64,000 nt of DNA from Planctomycetota bacterium. GTDB lineage: Bacteria > Planctomycetota > Phycisphaerae > Phycisphaerales > Phycisphaeraceae. Under the pieces are notes generated by a model that had not been told where the DNA came from, ran no database searches, and was given only the letters and a program-made list of their open reading frames with translations. The translations under genes were made by a program, and so were the position numbers. Where the stretch lies: positions 248,001 through 312,000 of the forward strand of contig CP066225.1 of the NCBI GenBank assembly GCA_016350165.1. The letters run 5' to 3'. Positions 27,377-36,292 of this stretch are shown piece by piece; position 1 is the stretch's first letter, and every line of letters starts with the position of its first letter.

Positions 27377-28459
27377 TTATAACGCAGCAAGACGTTTAGC
27401 CCTGTCTTCAGCAATCAAGCTCTCAATCATATCTTCAAGCTCACCCGCTAAAACCGTCTGCAGGTTGTACGACTTACTCAATCTGTGATCCACCACCATG
27501 TTATCCTTGTACCGATACGTCCTCACACGCTCACTTCGCCCACCGGTCCCAATCATGCTCGCACGTTCCTCAGCCCGCTCCGCATCCTTCTCCCTCTGAT
27601 ACAAATCATGCACTCTCGCCCGGAGCAATTGCCATGCCTTCTGCTTATTCTGCGCCTGACTTTTACTCTCTTGCATCCTCACCTCAATCCCCGTCGGCTT
27701 GTGAATCATATGAACCGCCGTCGCCACTTTATTCACATTCTGCCCACCCGGTCCCGTCGCCGTCGTCACATGAATATCAACATCACTGTCCGGAATTTCA
27801 ATCTCCAATTCCTCTGGTTCAGGCAGCACCGCAACCGTTGCTGTACTCGTATGCACTCTCCCTTGCGTCTCCGTCGCAGGTACGCGCTTCACACAATGTA
27901 CGCCACCTTCATAACCCAGCCCTTGCCAAACGCCATCACCTTTAATATTTGCAGTCAACCCTTTCAATCCCCCCATATCACCCCCACTGAAATTCATCAG
28001 CTCGATCTTCCAGCGATTCTTCCCCGCCCACTTCTGATACATATCCCATAAATCCCCTGCCCAGATCGCAGCCTCATCACCACCAGCGCCCGGCCGTATT
28101 TCCAAAATCACCGAACCCACCGCCTTGTCATCCGCAGTCACCAATTCATTCGCCACCTCCTCCAACATCCCATCCACTTTCTCCCGCAACTCCTCCAACT
28201 CCATTTCCGCCAACTCTACCAACTCATCATCCTCACCCTCTTCAACAATCTCTTCATTCTCCGCGATCTGCTTCATCGCATCTTCCCACTCCCGAAACTT
28301 CATCACCACATCCTCAAGCGCCCTTCGCTTCACACTGATCTGCATCACCTTCTTATGATCCGAAATCACCGCAGGATCGTTCAGTTGCTCGCTGAGTTCA
28401 TCAAACTGTACCGACAACTCTCGCAACTTCTCTACTAGATTCGTATGCTGATCAGCCAT
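27377..28459 (-). CDS. prfA: Peptide chain release factor 1
   Basis: Protein of 360 residues, the usual RF1 length, which reads UAA/UAG stop codons and releases the peptide. The class-defining PxT codon-reading motif is PAT at 194-196 (RF1 rather than RF2), and the catalytic GGQ is at 238-240 in TGPGGQNVNK. The ATG at 28459 gives the standard length; an in-frame TTG upstream does not look real. It follows rpmE on the minus strand with a terminator between, a common rpmE-prfA neighbourhood (hemK/prmC is not present here). Confidence 0.95.
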   Translation of the reverse strand: MADQHTNLVEKLRELSVQFDELSEQLNDPAVISDHKKVMQISVKRRALEDVVMKFREWEDAMKQIAENEEIVEEGEDDELVELAEMELEELREKVDGMLEEVANELVTADDKAVGSVILEIRPGAGGDEAAIWAGDLWDMYQKWAGKNRWKIELMNFSGGDMGGLKGLTANIKGDGVWQGLGYEGGVHCVKRVPATETQGRVHTSTATVAVLPEPEELEIEIPDSDVDIHVTTATGPGGQNVNKVATAVHMIHKPTGIEVRMQESKSQAQNKQKAWQLLRARVHDLYQREKDAERAEERASMIGTGGRSERVRTYRYKDNMVVDHRLSKSYNLQTVLAGELEDMIESLIAEDRAKRLAAL

Positions 28460-28613
28460 TTTCACTTTACCCTTCAATTCCCCCTATTCGTGTCACCAAA
28501 TTTCCATTCCCACCCTTGCCCAACACGCAAATTCTGTATTTTCAATAGCTGCCAATCCACGATCGGCGTGCTCACCCCTCAATCCTCCTCCCCCTAATCC
28601 CCCCTCTCAACCC

Positions 28614-28654
28614 GCGCATAAAAATACCGCAGCCTGTTTCACAAACCGCGGTAT
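28614..28654 (-). terminator. Terminator after rpmE
   Basis: Stem ATACCGC/GCGGTAT (28624-28630 with 28648-28654) with an inner GTTT/AAAC pair, followed on the minus strand by TTTTTA. Confidence 0.75.
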
Positions 28655-28668
28655 CCATTTTCGTCTTG

Positions 28669-28929
28669 CTATTTCTTGGAGAAGTAGTTGCCCTGGAACT
28701 TGCGGGTAAACTTCTCGACACGACCAGCAGCGTCCACAAACTTCTGCTTACCGGTGAAGAATGGGTGGCTAGCACTTGAGATATCCACTTTAACCAGTGG
28801 GTACTCATTACCGTCTTCCCATTTAACATTTTCTTTTGATGCGACGGTCGATTTGGTCAGGAACTGAGTACCTGCCGAAACGTCCTGAAATACCACTGTG
28901 CGATAATTTGGGTGGATATCTTTCTTCAT
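28669..28929 (-). CDS. rpmE2: Ribosomal protein bL31 type B
   Basis: Protein of 86 residues, the 50S subunit protein L31: [37 protein letters not shown]. It has no CxxC pair, so it is the zinc-independent type B form usually induced in zinc shortage; here it appears to be expressed from a standard promoter (29023-29051). No Zur-like site was recognised. Start at the internal ATG 28929, which matches the family N-terminus. Confidence 0.95.
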   Translation of the reverse strand: MKKDIHPNYRTVVFQDVSAGTQFLTKSTVASKENVKWEDGNEYPLVKVDISSASHPFFTGKQKFVDAAGRVEKFTRKFQGNYFSKK

Positions 28930-29022
28930 TGCCGATACCTGTCTTCTTAAAACCATGCAGTTACTGCATTTATGCGGATATTCTCAGGACGACTCTGAAC
29001 GTCCATTTCCGTAGAGCCCATA

Positions 29023-29051
29023 AGTCTACCGCACCCACCCAATTAGGTCAA
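29023..29051 (-). promoter_or_regulatory. Promoter of rpmE
   Basis: On the minus strand, TTGACC (29046-29051), 17-nt spacer and TAGACT (29023-29028), about 95 nt before the rpmE start. Confidence 0.6.
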
Positions 29052-29144
29052 TTTCTCCCTCATATTCCTCATCCACCAGCCCCCTTTCATGACATCCCCC
29101 GCCCTCACTTCCATCTTAACCTCTCACCCACTACTATACCCCCC

Positions 29145-30071
29145 ATGAGCGAATTCCAAGTATATCTCAACGGCTCCTTCCACGATCCATCAACCCCTCT
29201 CATCTCTACACAAGATGCAGGATTTCAACACGCCATCGGCATCTTCACCACACTCGCCGTCTATCACTCACAACCCTTCCGCCTCGAGCAACACATCAAC
29301 CGTCTCGAAGCCTCCGCCATCGCCCTAGGCCTCGCACCATCTCTCGACAAAGCCAAAATCTCCGATGCAGTCCACCAGACCATCGCCCACAACAACATCG
29401 ACCGCGCACGCATCCGCATTACCTTCACCCCCGGAAGCTTATCCCTGCTCCGCCCCAATGCTGATGAAGCACCTGCCGAACCTGAACCCACACTCCTCAT
29501 CACCCCAACACCAGCCGTCGAGTACGACCCCGCCTACTTCAACAAAGGCATCAAAGTCGTCGTCGCTCAACCATCCGCAAACCCATTCGATCCAAACGCA
29601 GGCCACAAAACCCTCGCATACTGGTCCAACCTACGCTCACTCCGCCAAGCCGCAGCAGCAGGTGCAGGCGAAGCCATTCTCCTTAACATCACCAACCATC
29701 TCGCCTCAGGTTCCGTCTCAAACATCTTCATCGTTAAAGACAACACACTCTACACCCCAATCGCGCATGGCGAAGAAATCGAAAACGCACTCCCTGCCCC
29801 TGTACTGCCAGGCATCACACGTTCCGCTATCCTCGAAATCGCAGACCAGCTTCAAATACCCGTCAAAAAACAGATGCTTTCAATCAACGACCTCCTCGAC
29901 GCTAACGAAGTCTTCCTCACCAACTCATCTTGGCTCATTCTCCCCGTCACCTCAGTCGAACAAAAAGAAATCGCCGACGCAAACATCGGCCCAATCACCC
30001 AACACCTCCGCCTCGAACTCCTAAAGTTTGTCGAATCCGAAACCAACCCAAATTACGACCCCAACGAATGA
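29145..30071 (+). CDS. Class IV PLP-dependent aminotransferase
   Basis: Protein of 308 residues of fold-type IV (IlvE / D-amino-acid aminotransferase / PabC lyase family). Seen: YLNGSFHD...STQDAGFQHAIGIFTTLAVY at the N-terminus, RLEQHINRLEASA, the PLP lysine in NAGHKTLAYW (Lys155), SNIFIVKDNTLYTP and LPGITRSAILEIA. The family signatures do not separate branched-chain transaminase from aminodeoxychorismate lyase; the L155-flanking and LxPGITR segments fit both. No ribosome site precedes the ATG at 29145; a TACTAT hexamer 8 nt upstream could serve a leaderless transcript. Codons are very C-rich. Confidence 0.88.
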   Translation: MSEFQVYLNGSFHDPSTPLISTQDAGFQHAIGIFTTLAVYHSQPFRLEQHINRLEASAIALGLAPSLDKAKISDAVHQTIAHNNIDRARIRITFTPGSLSLLRPNADEAPAEPEPTLLITPTPAVEYDPAYFNKGIKVVVAQPSANPFDPNAGHKTLAYWSNLRSLRQAAAAGAGEAILLNITNHLASGSVSNIFIVKDNTLYTPIAHGEEIENALPAPVLPGITRSAILEIADQLQIPVKKQMLSINDLLDANEVFLTNSSWLILPVTSVEQKEIADANIGPITQHLRLELLKFVESETNPNYDPNE

Positions 30072-30216
30072 ATGCAAAACATGAAATCCTCTAACTGATG
30101 ATTAGTCGCTTGTATTCTCCATTTACGCAGAATTTCGCAGCAAATCCTCACAGAGTTCTAATTAATAACAACCGCGTAAATAAAGCCCTTGGCTGGTTGT
30201 AGCCAGAGGCTGAAAA

Positions 30217-31113
30217 CTACTCACGGAGCAAACACAACTCATCAATCTCTTCATTGATCGAGACACGTGCACCACCCACTAAACTATGACCGAGCAGCCG
30301 ACCACGGCATATTCGTCCAAAACCAAGATCTACACTTATTGACATACTTACACCTCTTATTCCAAACCCCGGATCAATATTCTCTGGCAAACCTGGGCTC
30401 TGCCTGCTAAACCCCGGATCAATATTCTCTGGCAAACCTGGGCTCTGCCTGCTAAACCCCGGATCAATATTCTCTGGCAAACCTGGGCTCTGCCTGCCAA
30501 ACCCCGGGTCAATATTCGCTGGCAAACCTGGGCTCTGCCTGCCAAACCCCGGGTCAATATTCGCTGGCAAACCTGGGCTCTGCCTGCTAAACCCCGGATC
30601 AATATTCTCTGGCAAACCTGGGCTCTGCCTGCTAAACCCCGGATCAATATTCTCTGGCAAACCTGGGCTCTGCCTGCCAAACCCCGGGTCAATATTCGCT
30701 GGCAAACCTGGGCTCTGCCTGCCAAACCCCGGGTCAATATTCGCTGGCAAACCTGGGCTCTGCCTGCCAAACCCCGGATCAATATTTTCTGGCAAACCCA
30801 TCTTCCGAACTCTAAAACTTGAAGATGATATTGAACATTCCTGATTGAGAAATAAGTATGCATTAAACTCACGCGTCCGAACATGCAAAAAAGTTGGACT
30901 TGCAATTAAGCTCAAATTACCAGACGAATCTACCCGTGTAATCGGCATCGATTTTAGATATTGATACGCACTCATACCATCAGGGTAGCCTAATTGGTCT
31001 CGCTGCATAAATCGACCATGTACTGGGTTATACATTGCCATAGCCTCGGTAGTACTAAACAAAAATAAATATAGTGCGAGTAATGGTAATACAACTATTT
31101 TATTAATTGACAT
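30217..31113 (-). CDS. Truncated Rhs-core protein with 15-residue tandem repeats
   Basis: Protein of 298 residues. A signal peptide (about 1-26) is followed at once by the C-terminal signature of Rhs/YD-repeat cores: YNPVHGRFMQRDQLGYPDG and AYQYLKSMPITRVDSSG. The whole preceding YD barrel is missing. In full-length proteins that signature precedes a variable toxin or tip domain. Here it is followed by nine full copies and one partial copy of GLPxNIDPGFxRQSP (about residues 106-255) and an unrecognised 40-residue tail. It may be a remnant that was captured by a new signal peptide, or an active small exported repeat protein. Expression is not shown; the frame is intact. Confidence 0.6.
   Translation of the reverse strand: MSINKIVVLPLLALYLFLFSTTEAMAMYNPVHGRFMQRDQLGYPDGMSAYQYLKSMPITRVDSSGNLSLIASPTFLHVRTREFNAYLFLNQECSISSSSFRVRKMGLPENIDPGFGRQSPGLPANIDPGFGRQSPGLPANIDPGFGRQSPGLPENIDPGFSRQSPGLPENIDPGFSRQSPGLPANIDPGFGRQSPGLPANIDPGFGRQSPGLPENIDPGFSRQSPGLPENIDPGFSRQSPGLPENIDPGFGIRGVSMSISVDLGFGRICRGRLLGHSLVGGARVSINEEIDELCLLRE
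30364..30799. repeat. 45-bp tandem repeat array
   Basis: Ten units of 45 bp starting at 30364, 30409, 30454, 30499, 30544, 30589, 30634, 30679, 30724 and a partial at 30769. There are two variants: A (GCTAAACCCCGGATC...TCTCTGG) and B (GCCAAACCCCGGGTC...TCGCTGG). The order along the plus strand is A A A B B A A B B A-like, so a 180-bp AABB block is duplicated. The unit length is a multiple of three, so a second minus-strand frame also stays open. Confidence 0.92.
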
Positions 31114-31464
31114 GCTCTATTGACCCCGCTTCATTTGTTTTACCAAGTTACATAATATCTCTAAAAATATGACAAATTCTAAAACGACAATTCACTAAAA
31201 ATATTAAATAACTAAATCATCATAAATGCATCCTACTAAAAGTATATTACTATTCGACACATTTAACGCAATAGTTTATATAAATTTGCCCCTGCGTAAT
31301 TACAAATATACGACCACCATTTTATATCACACCTCTCATTCATATGAAATACCTTCCAATACAATACTTGCAAACACTCTAAATATTGTTATTCACTACA
31401 AATTATCTACTATGCATATGAGTATTAAGTGTCACAATCAGCCGCTTCCTCAAGGAACTTTAAC
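31114..31464. other. AT-rich divergent intergenic region
   Basis: About 350 bases upstream of both the Rhs-like gene and the PDZ-like lipoprotein gene, much more AT-rich than its flanks. It presumably carries both promoters; none is clear enough to call. Confidence 0.45.
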
Positions 31465-32295
31465 ATGCAATACCGATCTAACTCCACACTTATCCTCTTA
31501 TGTATCCTCACCCTCCTCACAGGCTGCAATCAATTCCAAAGTAGCTTCGTAAGCGACCTCGATCACCCACATCCCGACCCACTCGATTACGCCAAATACA
31601 ACCGCGTTGCATTCGAAGGCGAACCCCGAGCAATCGAACATCAAGCCAACGATTTCGACACCCTTCGCCGCCTCTACGAAGACGGCTACGCATCCCTCGG
31701 CTCATCAAACTTCGAAGACCAGCTCCAATCAAAATCACATCTCCTCGAACAAGCTAAACTCATCAAAGCCGAAGTCGCAACCTATTTCATCGACTACCTC
31801 CGAACTGAAACCGTCTTCCACAAACGCACTGAAAAAGAACCCGAGGACACATACATCCGCACACGCTACCGCGATGAATACGGCTACTACTACACCTCTT
31901 CACACATCACCTCACACAAAACACACGTCACCTACGAACCAGAAACCTACTCACTCTATCACCACAGCGCAATCTGCTGGACCAAACGCGCCTCACCACC
32001 AATCCTCGGCGCATGGCTCGACGAACTCACTACCCTCGACCTCAACACAAACAACATCCAAGGCGGCGTCAAAGTCCTCGCAACAATTAAATCTTCACCC
32101 GCATGGTCCGCTCGCATCATTCCCAACAACATCATCACCCACATCAACAACACCCCCATCAATCGCGTCACGCAAGCCAACATGCTCCTCAAAGAAAATG
32201 CCGGCCAAACCATCACCCTCACCATCATCACCAACAACCAAACCAAAACCGTCGAAGCCGAACTCAACACCGCCCCACCTTCCCCTATGGATTAG
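31465..32295 (+). CDS. Lipoprotein with C-terminal PDZ-like domain
   Basis: Protein of 276 residues. Lipoprotein signal with lipobox LLTGC (Cys21), a helical middle (about 60-110), a Tyr-rich stretch (RTRYRDEYGYYYTSS near 134-148) and a C-terminal PDZ-like fold (about 200-265): GGVKVLATIKSSPAW, IIPNNIITHINNTPI and GQTITLTI, the substrate-groove and beta strands found in HtrA-type proteins. No protease domain is present. The ATG at 31465 has AAGGA about 8 nt upstream. It ends in the first of three near-identical terminator modules. Confidence 0.78.
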   Translation: MQYRSNSTLILLCILTLLTGCNQFQSSFVSDLDHPHPDPLDYAKYNRVAFEGEPRAIEHQANDFDTLRRLYEDGYASLGSSNFEDQLQSKSHLLEQAKLIKAEVATYFIDYLRTETVFHKRTEKEPEDTYIRTRYRDEYGYYYTSSHITSHKTHVTYEPETYSLYHHSAICWTKRASPPILGAWLDELTTLDLNTNNIQGGVKVLATIKSSPAWSARIIPNNIITHINNTPINRVTQANMLLKENAGQTITLTIITNNQTKTVEAELNTAPPSPMD

Positions 32296-32311
32296 TTTCA
32301 CAAACAAAGCA

Positions 32312-32385
32312 ATCACACAACCTCACAACCTCTAACCATCAATTAGACCATCAAAAGCGAGGCAGACCACCTCGCTTTTTCTATT
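32312..32385 (+). repeat. Duplicated 3' module, copy 1
   Basis: A stretch of about 70 bp containing CCTCACAACCTCTAACCATC, then TAGACCATCAAAAGCGAGG and the terminator. It recurs nearly unchanged after the next two genes (33745-33807 and 35127-35186), although this gene encodes no PEP-CTERM tail. Confidence 0.85.
32353..32380 (+). terminator. Terminator of the PDZ-like lipoprotein gene
   Basis: 10-bp stem AAAAGCGAGG/CCTCGCTTTT with a 7-nt loop and T run. Confidence 0.9.
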
Positions 32386-32717
32386 CATTTAAACTCCTCC
32401 ACCATATACCATCTCTGAACCTTCGCCAGCAAAACACAACAGCTGTTCTACATATATAAACGACAAGACGTTCAATTGACGCAATTCAAGAAGCTGCCCT
32501 ACACTTACAAAACCAACAAACTCTAACTAAAAAACCTTTAAAACAAGCCTTTTCAATCATTCAATTTTTCTTCGAGTGCAAATAAGTCAAACACGCAAAC
32601 GCCTACACATTTTCCCGAAAACCATCTTTTTTCCAAGTATGGTACGTATTTGTTTGTTAACCTAACCGCCAATTAACACAAACCTTTTGGATGTATATCC
32701 AGGAAGAGAAAGATAAA
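32381..32717. other. AT-rich upstream region of the first PEP-CTERM gene
   Basis: About 340 bases without a gene; low-complexity A/C-rich. No confident promoter pair was found. Confidence 0.45.
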
Positions 32718-33755
32718 ATGAAACGCCTGTACACTCTTGCGCTATGCGCATTTTGCGCGTTATTATGCGCAACCAATCCTACCAACGCGACCATTTACAA
32801 TCTCCCCAACGATGTCTACCCAGTCAGTCTCAATGATGGCGACATCATCAACCTCAACAATGGTGCTTTACTTAGCGTTGGATTCATCGCATCAACAAAT
32901 AATACATTCAACATGTATGGCGGTGCCACCAATGCATCAATGTATTTTTTTGAAAACAGCACCGCCAACATCTACCAAGGCCAGTTGCTCCACTCCTCAT
33001 ACATGAGATTTTATGATCAGGCTGTCCTCAACATGAACGGCGGAAGCCTCAATACACCTTTCGAATTCCACGACAACACCACCTTCAATCTCAATGGCGG
33101 TACGCTCAACAGCAATCTGTCACTGGCTGACACCAGCACTGCCTACATCAACGGCGGCGTAATTGATGCATGGCTACATGCAAGTAGTAACGCTACCCTT
33201 AACGTCACAGACGGCACTTCCTCTGACGCGATCTCAAACGAAGGTTTACTCAACTTCGAAAACGCTAACTTTCTCAGCATCAGATCAAACACCAACGGAA
33301 CAAGTAACATCTTCAGCGGCATAATCGGTTCCCTCAACACCGACCATACCAGTACAACCAACTTATACGGCGGGCATATCACCGGCTTTATTTCAATCCG
33401 CAGTAATAGCACGCTCAACCTCCACGGCGGGACCCGCAATAGAGGTATCAATGGCCTCAACAATTCCACCGTCAACGTCCACGGAACTAACTTCACAATC
33501 GACGGCATCCCACTCATCAACCTCTCCGATACTCCCACTATCATTACCCAACGTGGCGGCTCCATCCTTGCTGGCACATACGCTGATGGGTCCAACTTCA
33601 CCATTAATCTCAACAGCTCTGTCAACGGCTTTGAAGATTACTTCGTAAATACTGCTACACTCACTGTAACGCTCATCCCCGAACCCACCACACTCATCCT
33701 CCTCACACTCACCACGCTCCCCCTCCTAACCCGCCGCAAACACACAACCTCATAA
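32718..33755 (+). CDS. PEP-CTERM protein with Asn/Gly beta repeats
   Basis: Protein of 345 residues. Signal peptide 1-25 (MKRLYTLALCAFCALL...NA), a central region of imperfect beta-helix-like repeats (NMNGGSLN, NLNGGTLN, YINGGVID, NLYGGHIT), and a C-terminal IPEPTTLILLTLTTLPLL-TRRK sorting signal. PEP-CTERM tails are cut by an exosortase (EpsH/XrtA type), which must be encoded elsewhere. The protein is probably surface or matrix associated. The ATG at 32718 is preceded by AGGAAGAG. The tail and terminator are nearly identical to those of the next gene. Confidence 0.85.
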   Translation: MKRLYTLALCAFCALLCATNPTNATIYNLPNDVYPVSLNDGDIINLNNGALLSVGFIASTNNTFNMYGGATNASMYFFENSTANIYQGQLLHSSYMRFYDQAVLNMNGGSLNTPFEFHDNTTFNLNGGTLNSNLSLADTSTAYINGGVIDAWLHASSNATLNVTDGTSSDAISNEGLLNFENANFLSIRSNTNGTSNIFSGIIGSLNTDHTSTTNLYGGHITGFISIRSNSTLNLHGGTRNRGINGLNNSTVNVHGTNFTIDGIPLINLSDTPTIITQRGGSILAGTYADGSNFTINLNSSVNGFEDYFVNTATLTVTLIPEPTTLILLTLTTLPLLTRRKHTTS

Positions 33756-33807
33756 CCTCTAACCATCAACTAGACCATCAAAAGCGAGGCCACCACCTCG
33801 CTTTTTC
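33745..33807 (+). repeat. Duplicated 3' module, copy 2
   Basis: Second copy of the ACCTCTAACCATCAAnTAGACC-terminator module; here the similarity extends upstream into the PEP-CTERM coding end (CTCCTAACCCGnCGCAAACAC). Confidence 0.85.
33780..33807 (+). terminator. Terminator of the first PEP-CTERM gene
   Basis: 10-bp stem AAAAGCGAGG/CCTCGCTTTT with a 6-nt loop and T run. Confidence 0.9.
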
Positions 33808-33862
33808 ATTCATACTTTCAAAACATTAACAACAATCTAATCTGCATGTTTTCTTCAATTAC

Positions 33863-33891
33863 TTGCGATAAAACTCAACTTTTCACATAAT
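33863..33891 (+). promoter_or_regulatory. Possible promoter of the second PEP-CTERM gene
   Basis: TTGCGA (33863-33868), 17-nt spacer, CATAAT (33886-33891), about 85 nt before the ATG. Confidence 0.4.
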
Positions 33892-33976
33892 ACACTTAGC
33901 CTAGAAACATTAAATAACGATACTAATTCAAAGAGAAGCTCACACATAAGCTTAGACTCAACCGGAGGCAAAAGAA

Positions 33977-35131
33977 ATGAGAATCAAATCTTCTTTATCA
34001 TGCGCGATACTCGCATCAATCGTTTTCACAACACAAACAAACGCTGCCACCTTCCAAGGCATCGGCGATCTCTATCAAAGCCCACACGGCAACACCGGCC
34101 TATCCACCATCACAGCTCTCTCAGCCGACGGAAAAACCTTCGCAGGACTCGATGGCACATTCTCATCATCCAACTTCTACTACACCGAATACACCGAAGC
34201 ATTCATCCACCATCCAGATCAAACCGTAACCCCGCTTGGCTTCCTAGATGACAACAATCCTATTAGCTTCGCCACAGGCATCTCCGCTAACGGCCAAGTC
34301 GTCATCGGCGAAAGTAAACTCAATGGCAAAAAAACCGCTTTCCGCTGGTCTGCTGACCAAGGCATGACCACCATCATTTCAGACTTCGAATCAACAACAA
34401 GAGACATCTCATCCGCTGGCAACTTCATCGCAGGTTCCATTTTTATCGACAACATTGCACGCCCATTCCGTTGGTCACCGCAAGATGGTACAACACTCCT
34501 GCAAACTCCTTCAGGCTCATTATTCAATGGTACCGCCGAAGCCATGTCTAACGATGGCAGCATCATCATTGGAATCCATCGCTCAGACAACGAACAGGCA
34601 TTCCGCTGGACAGCCGATCAAGGCATGCAAATCCTTGAAAATCTAAATCCGACTAACCCCAATACCCAAGCAAAAGATATCTCTGGAAACGGACAATACA
34701 TCGTCGGCAGCTCAACAAGCAATGCTGTTCGTTGGTCGCCTGATGGCAGCATCCAAATCATCGACTCTCTAGAAAATGCGCATAACAGCTTCGCACTAGC
34801 GACTTCTTATGATGGTTCAACAGTTGTTGGCGGCGCTTACCTTACCGACTCTTCAATGAATGCATCTGGTTTCATTTGGCAGGAAAATATCGGCACGCAA
34901 TCCATCGCATCATTCCTCACCAACATCGGCCTGACCTCCGAGATTCAAGACTGGGAACTACAAATCATCTGGGACATCAGCGACGACGGCCTCACCATCG
35001 CAGGTGAAGGCATCAACCCCGATGGCAACTATGAAGCTTGGATCGCAACCATCCCCGAACCAACCTCCCTCATCCTCCTCTCTCTCACCACCCTCCCACT
35101 CCTAACCCGTCGCAAACACGAAAACTCATAA
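33977..35131 (+). CDS. PEP-CTERM protein with propeller-like HAF repeats
   Basis: Protein of 384 residues. Signal peptide (cleavage after TNA near 23), then repeated A.S.DG..I.G......AFRW..DQGM..L units (about six, 40-340), a pattern of HAF-type extracellular repeats likely to fold as a beta-propeller. The C-terminal IPEPTSLILLSLTTLPLL-TRRK is a PEP-CTERM signal. No catalytic residues are suggested. The ribosome site is CCGGAGG about 11 nt before the ATG. Confidence 0.86.
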   Translation: MRIKSSLSCAILASIVFTTQTNAATFQGIGDLYQSPHGNTGLSTITALSADGKTFAGLDGTFSSSNFYYTEYTEAFIHHPDQTVTPLGFLDDNNPISFATGISANGQVVIGESKLNGKKTAFRWSADQGMTTIISDFESTTRDISSAGNFIAGSIFIDNIARPFRWSPQDGTTLLQTPSGSLFNGTAEAMSNDGSIIIGIHRSDNEQAFRWTADQGMQILENLNPTNPNTQAKDISGNGQYIVGSSTSNAVRWSPDGSIQIIDSLENAHNSFALATSYDGSTVVGGAYLTDSSMNASGFIWQENIGTQSIASFLTNIGLTSEIQDWELQIIWDISDDGLTIAGEGINPDGNYEAWIATIPEPTSLILLSLTTLPLLTRRKHENS

Positions 35132-35186
35132 CCTCTAACCATCAATTAGACCATCAAAAGCGAGGCCAACCACCTCGCTTTTTTAT
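35127..35186 (+). repeat. Duplicated 3' module, copy 3
   Basis: Third copy of the ACCTCTAACCATCAATTAGACC-terminator module with upstream similarity into the PEP-CTERM coding end. Confidence 0.85.
35156..35184 (+). terminator. Terminator of the second PEP-CTERM gene
   Basis: 10-bp stem AAAAGCGAGG/CCTCGCTTTT with a 7-nt loop and T run. Confidence 0.9.
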
Positions 35187-35325
35187 TCGACAAAATGCCC
35201 ACCCAATCAACGATATGCCCCAGTGAAACAACTCACCATTAACCTGCGAACCACGCTCGCCGTGCTCACCATCCCATCCCTCACGCGACAGCAAACCACA
35301 TACCAAACCACCCCACTCCCAACTC

Positions 35326-35641
35326 GTGCGCACAAAGCCGAAATCACCCAAAAAAACGCACAATTTCTGACCCATTTCTATCTATTTCCAACTCAAAACG
35401 CGCCATTTCTAACCCATTTCCGCTCATTTCTGACCATTCTTCACTACGGGTAAATCATCAAAAATCCAAAACCGCGTGCACGTTCACGCAATACAGGATC
35501 ACTTTCCCTCCTTATTTTTCCGATTCTCGCACATTCCCCGCCCAACCCGCACGATTCACGTCCATTTCCCCAAAACCACTTCAATTTCATCGCCATTTTT
35601 TATCCCTCTCAAAAACTAACATTCGTTCAAAACGTGCGCAC
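35326..35641. repeat. GCGCAC-rich intergenic element, copy B
   Basis: Bracketed by GTGCGCAC palindromes at 35326-35333 and 35634-35641. Inside are CATTTCTGACC-type short repeats, CTCAAAACGCGC and the 16-mer GGGTAAATCATCAAAA shared with copy A at 3301-3600. No ORF. It fills most of the gap before the next gene. Confidence 0.55.
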
Positions 35642-35695
35642 AAACCCAAAACCTAACCCATTCGTCTCCCCTCGACCGACACAATAACAATCACC

Positions 35696-36136
35696 ATGAA
35701 ATTCCTCGGCCCCCTGCTCTTCGCCCTAATCGCCGCCCTCGGCAACACCCTCTACGTTGCCGGCCAGAAAAAGTCCGCGCCCATCGATAATCCCATCGCA
35801 ACCAACCTCTTCACCCTCATCTTCGCACTCTCATTCACCGCCATCGCTTTCCCATTCTTCCTCAAGCAAGGCACCATCGGAGCCATCCGCGACCACATAT
35901 TCTGGATCGTCCTCTCAGGCTTCGGCCTCTTTATCGTCTACATCGGATTCAACCTTCTCTACACCACCTACGGCCCATACGTCTACCCCATCTACGCCGT
36001 CCTCTCCATTCTCCTCACTGCCTTCATACTCGGCGTCGTCATCTTCCACGAACCCTTCAACTTCTTCCACGCACTCGCCCTCCTCTCTGCCATCCTCACC
36101 GTCTTCTTCTTCGCCATCGCCCAAAATCACCTCTAA
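35696..36136 (+). CDS. Small EamA/DMT-like membrane protein
   Basis: Protein of 146 residues with five hydrophobic segments (about 1-20, 35-55, 68-86, 92-115, 120-143) and the short loop between the last two (FHEPFNFFHALAL) resembling the end of one EamA repeat. It is about half the size of a full drug/metabolite transporter and would have to dimerise, as small multidrug resistance-like members do. The substrate is unknown. No ribosome site precedes the ATG at 35696. Confidence 0.75.
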   Translation: MKFLGPLLFALIAALGNTLYVAGQKKSAPIDNPIATNLFTLIFALSFTAIAFPFFLKQGTIGAIRDHIFWIVLSGFGLFIVYIGFNLLYTTYGPYVYPIYAVLSILLTAFILGVVIFHEPFNFFHALALLSAILTVFFFAIAQNHL

Positions 36137-36166
36137 CCATACATATTCTCATGTCCACAAAAAAAG

Positions 36167-36193
36167 AACCCGTTACATCTCTGTAACGGGTTT
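36167..36193. terminator. Bidirectional terminator between convergent genes
   Basis: 11-bp stem AACCCGTTACA/TGTAACGGGTT with a TCTC loop; T runs of three on the plus and seven on the minus strand. Confidence 0.85.
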
Positions 36194-36292
36194 GCACAAC
36201 ATCGCATCACCTTAATTCGTAAATTCATAACTCTGTTATGCAAAACGTCGCTGAAATCAACTTATTGCATCCGAGCTATTAATTTTTCATAA

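Noticed and set aside
30364-30799. CRISPR array
   Set aside because: The units are contiguous 45-bp repeats without unique spacers and lie inside a coding frame; no cas gene is present.
30357-30905. A second open frame of 182 codons over the tandem array
   Set aside because: It is explained by the 45-bp period keeping other frames open; there is no ribosome site or domain, so the Rhs-like frame is preferred.
31607-32335. Long plus-strand frame overlapping the PDZ-like lipoprotein
   Set aside because: Ser/Thr/Pro-rich shadow of C-rich codons; the lipoprotein frame has a lipobox and a ribosome site.
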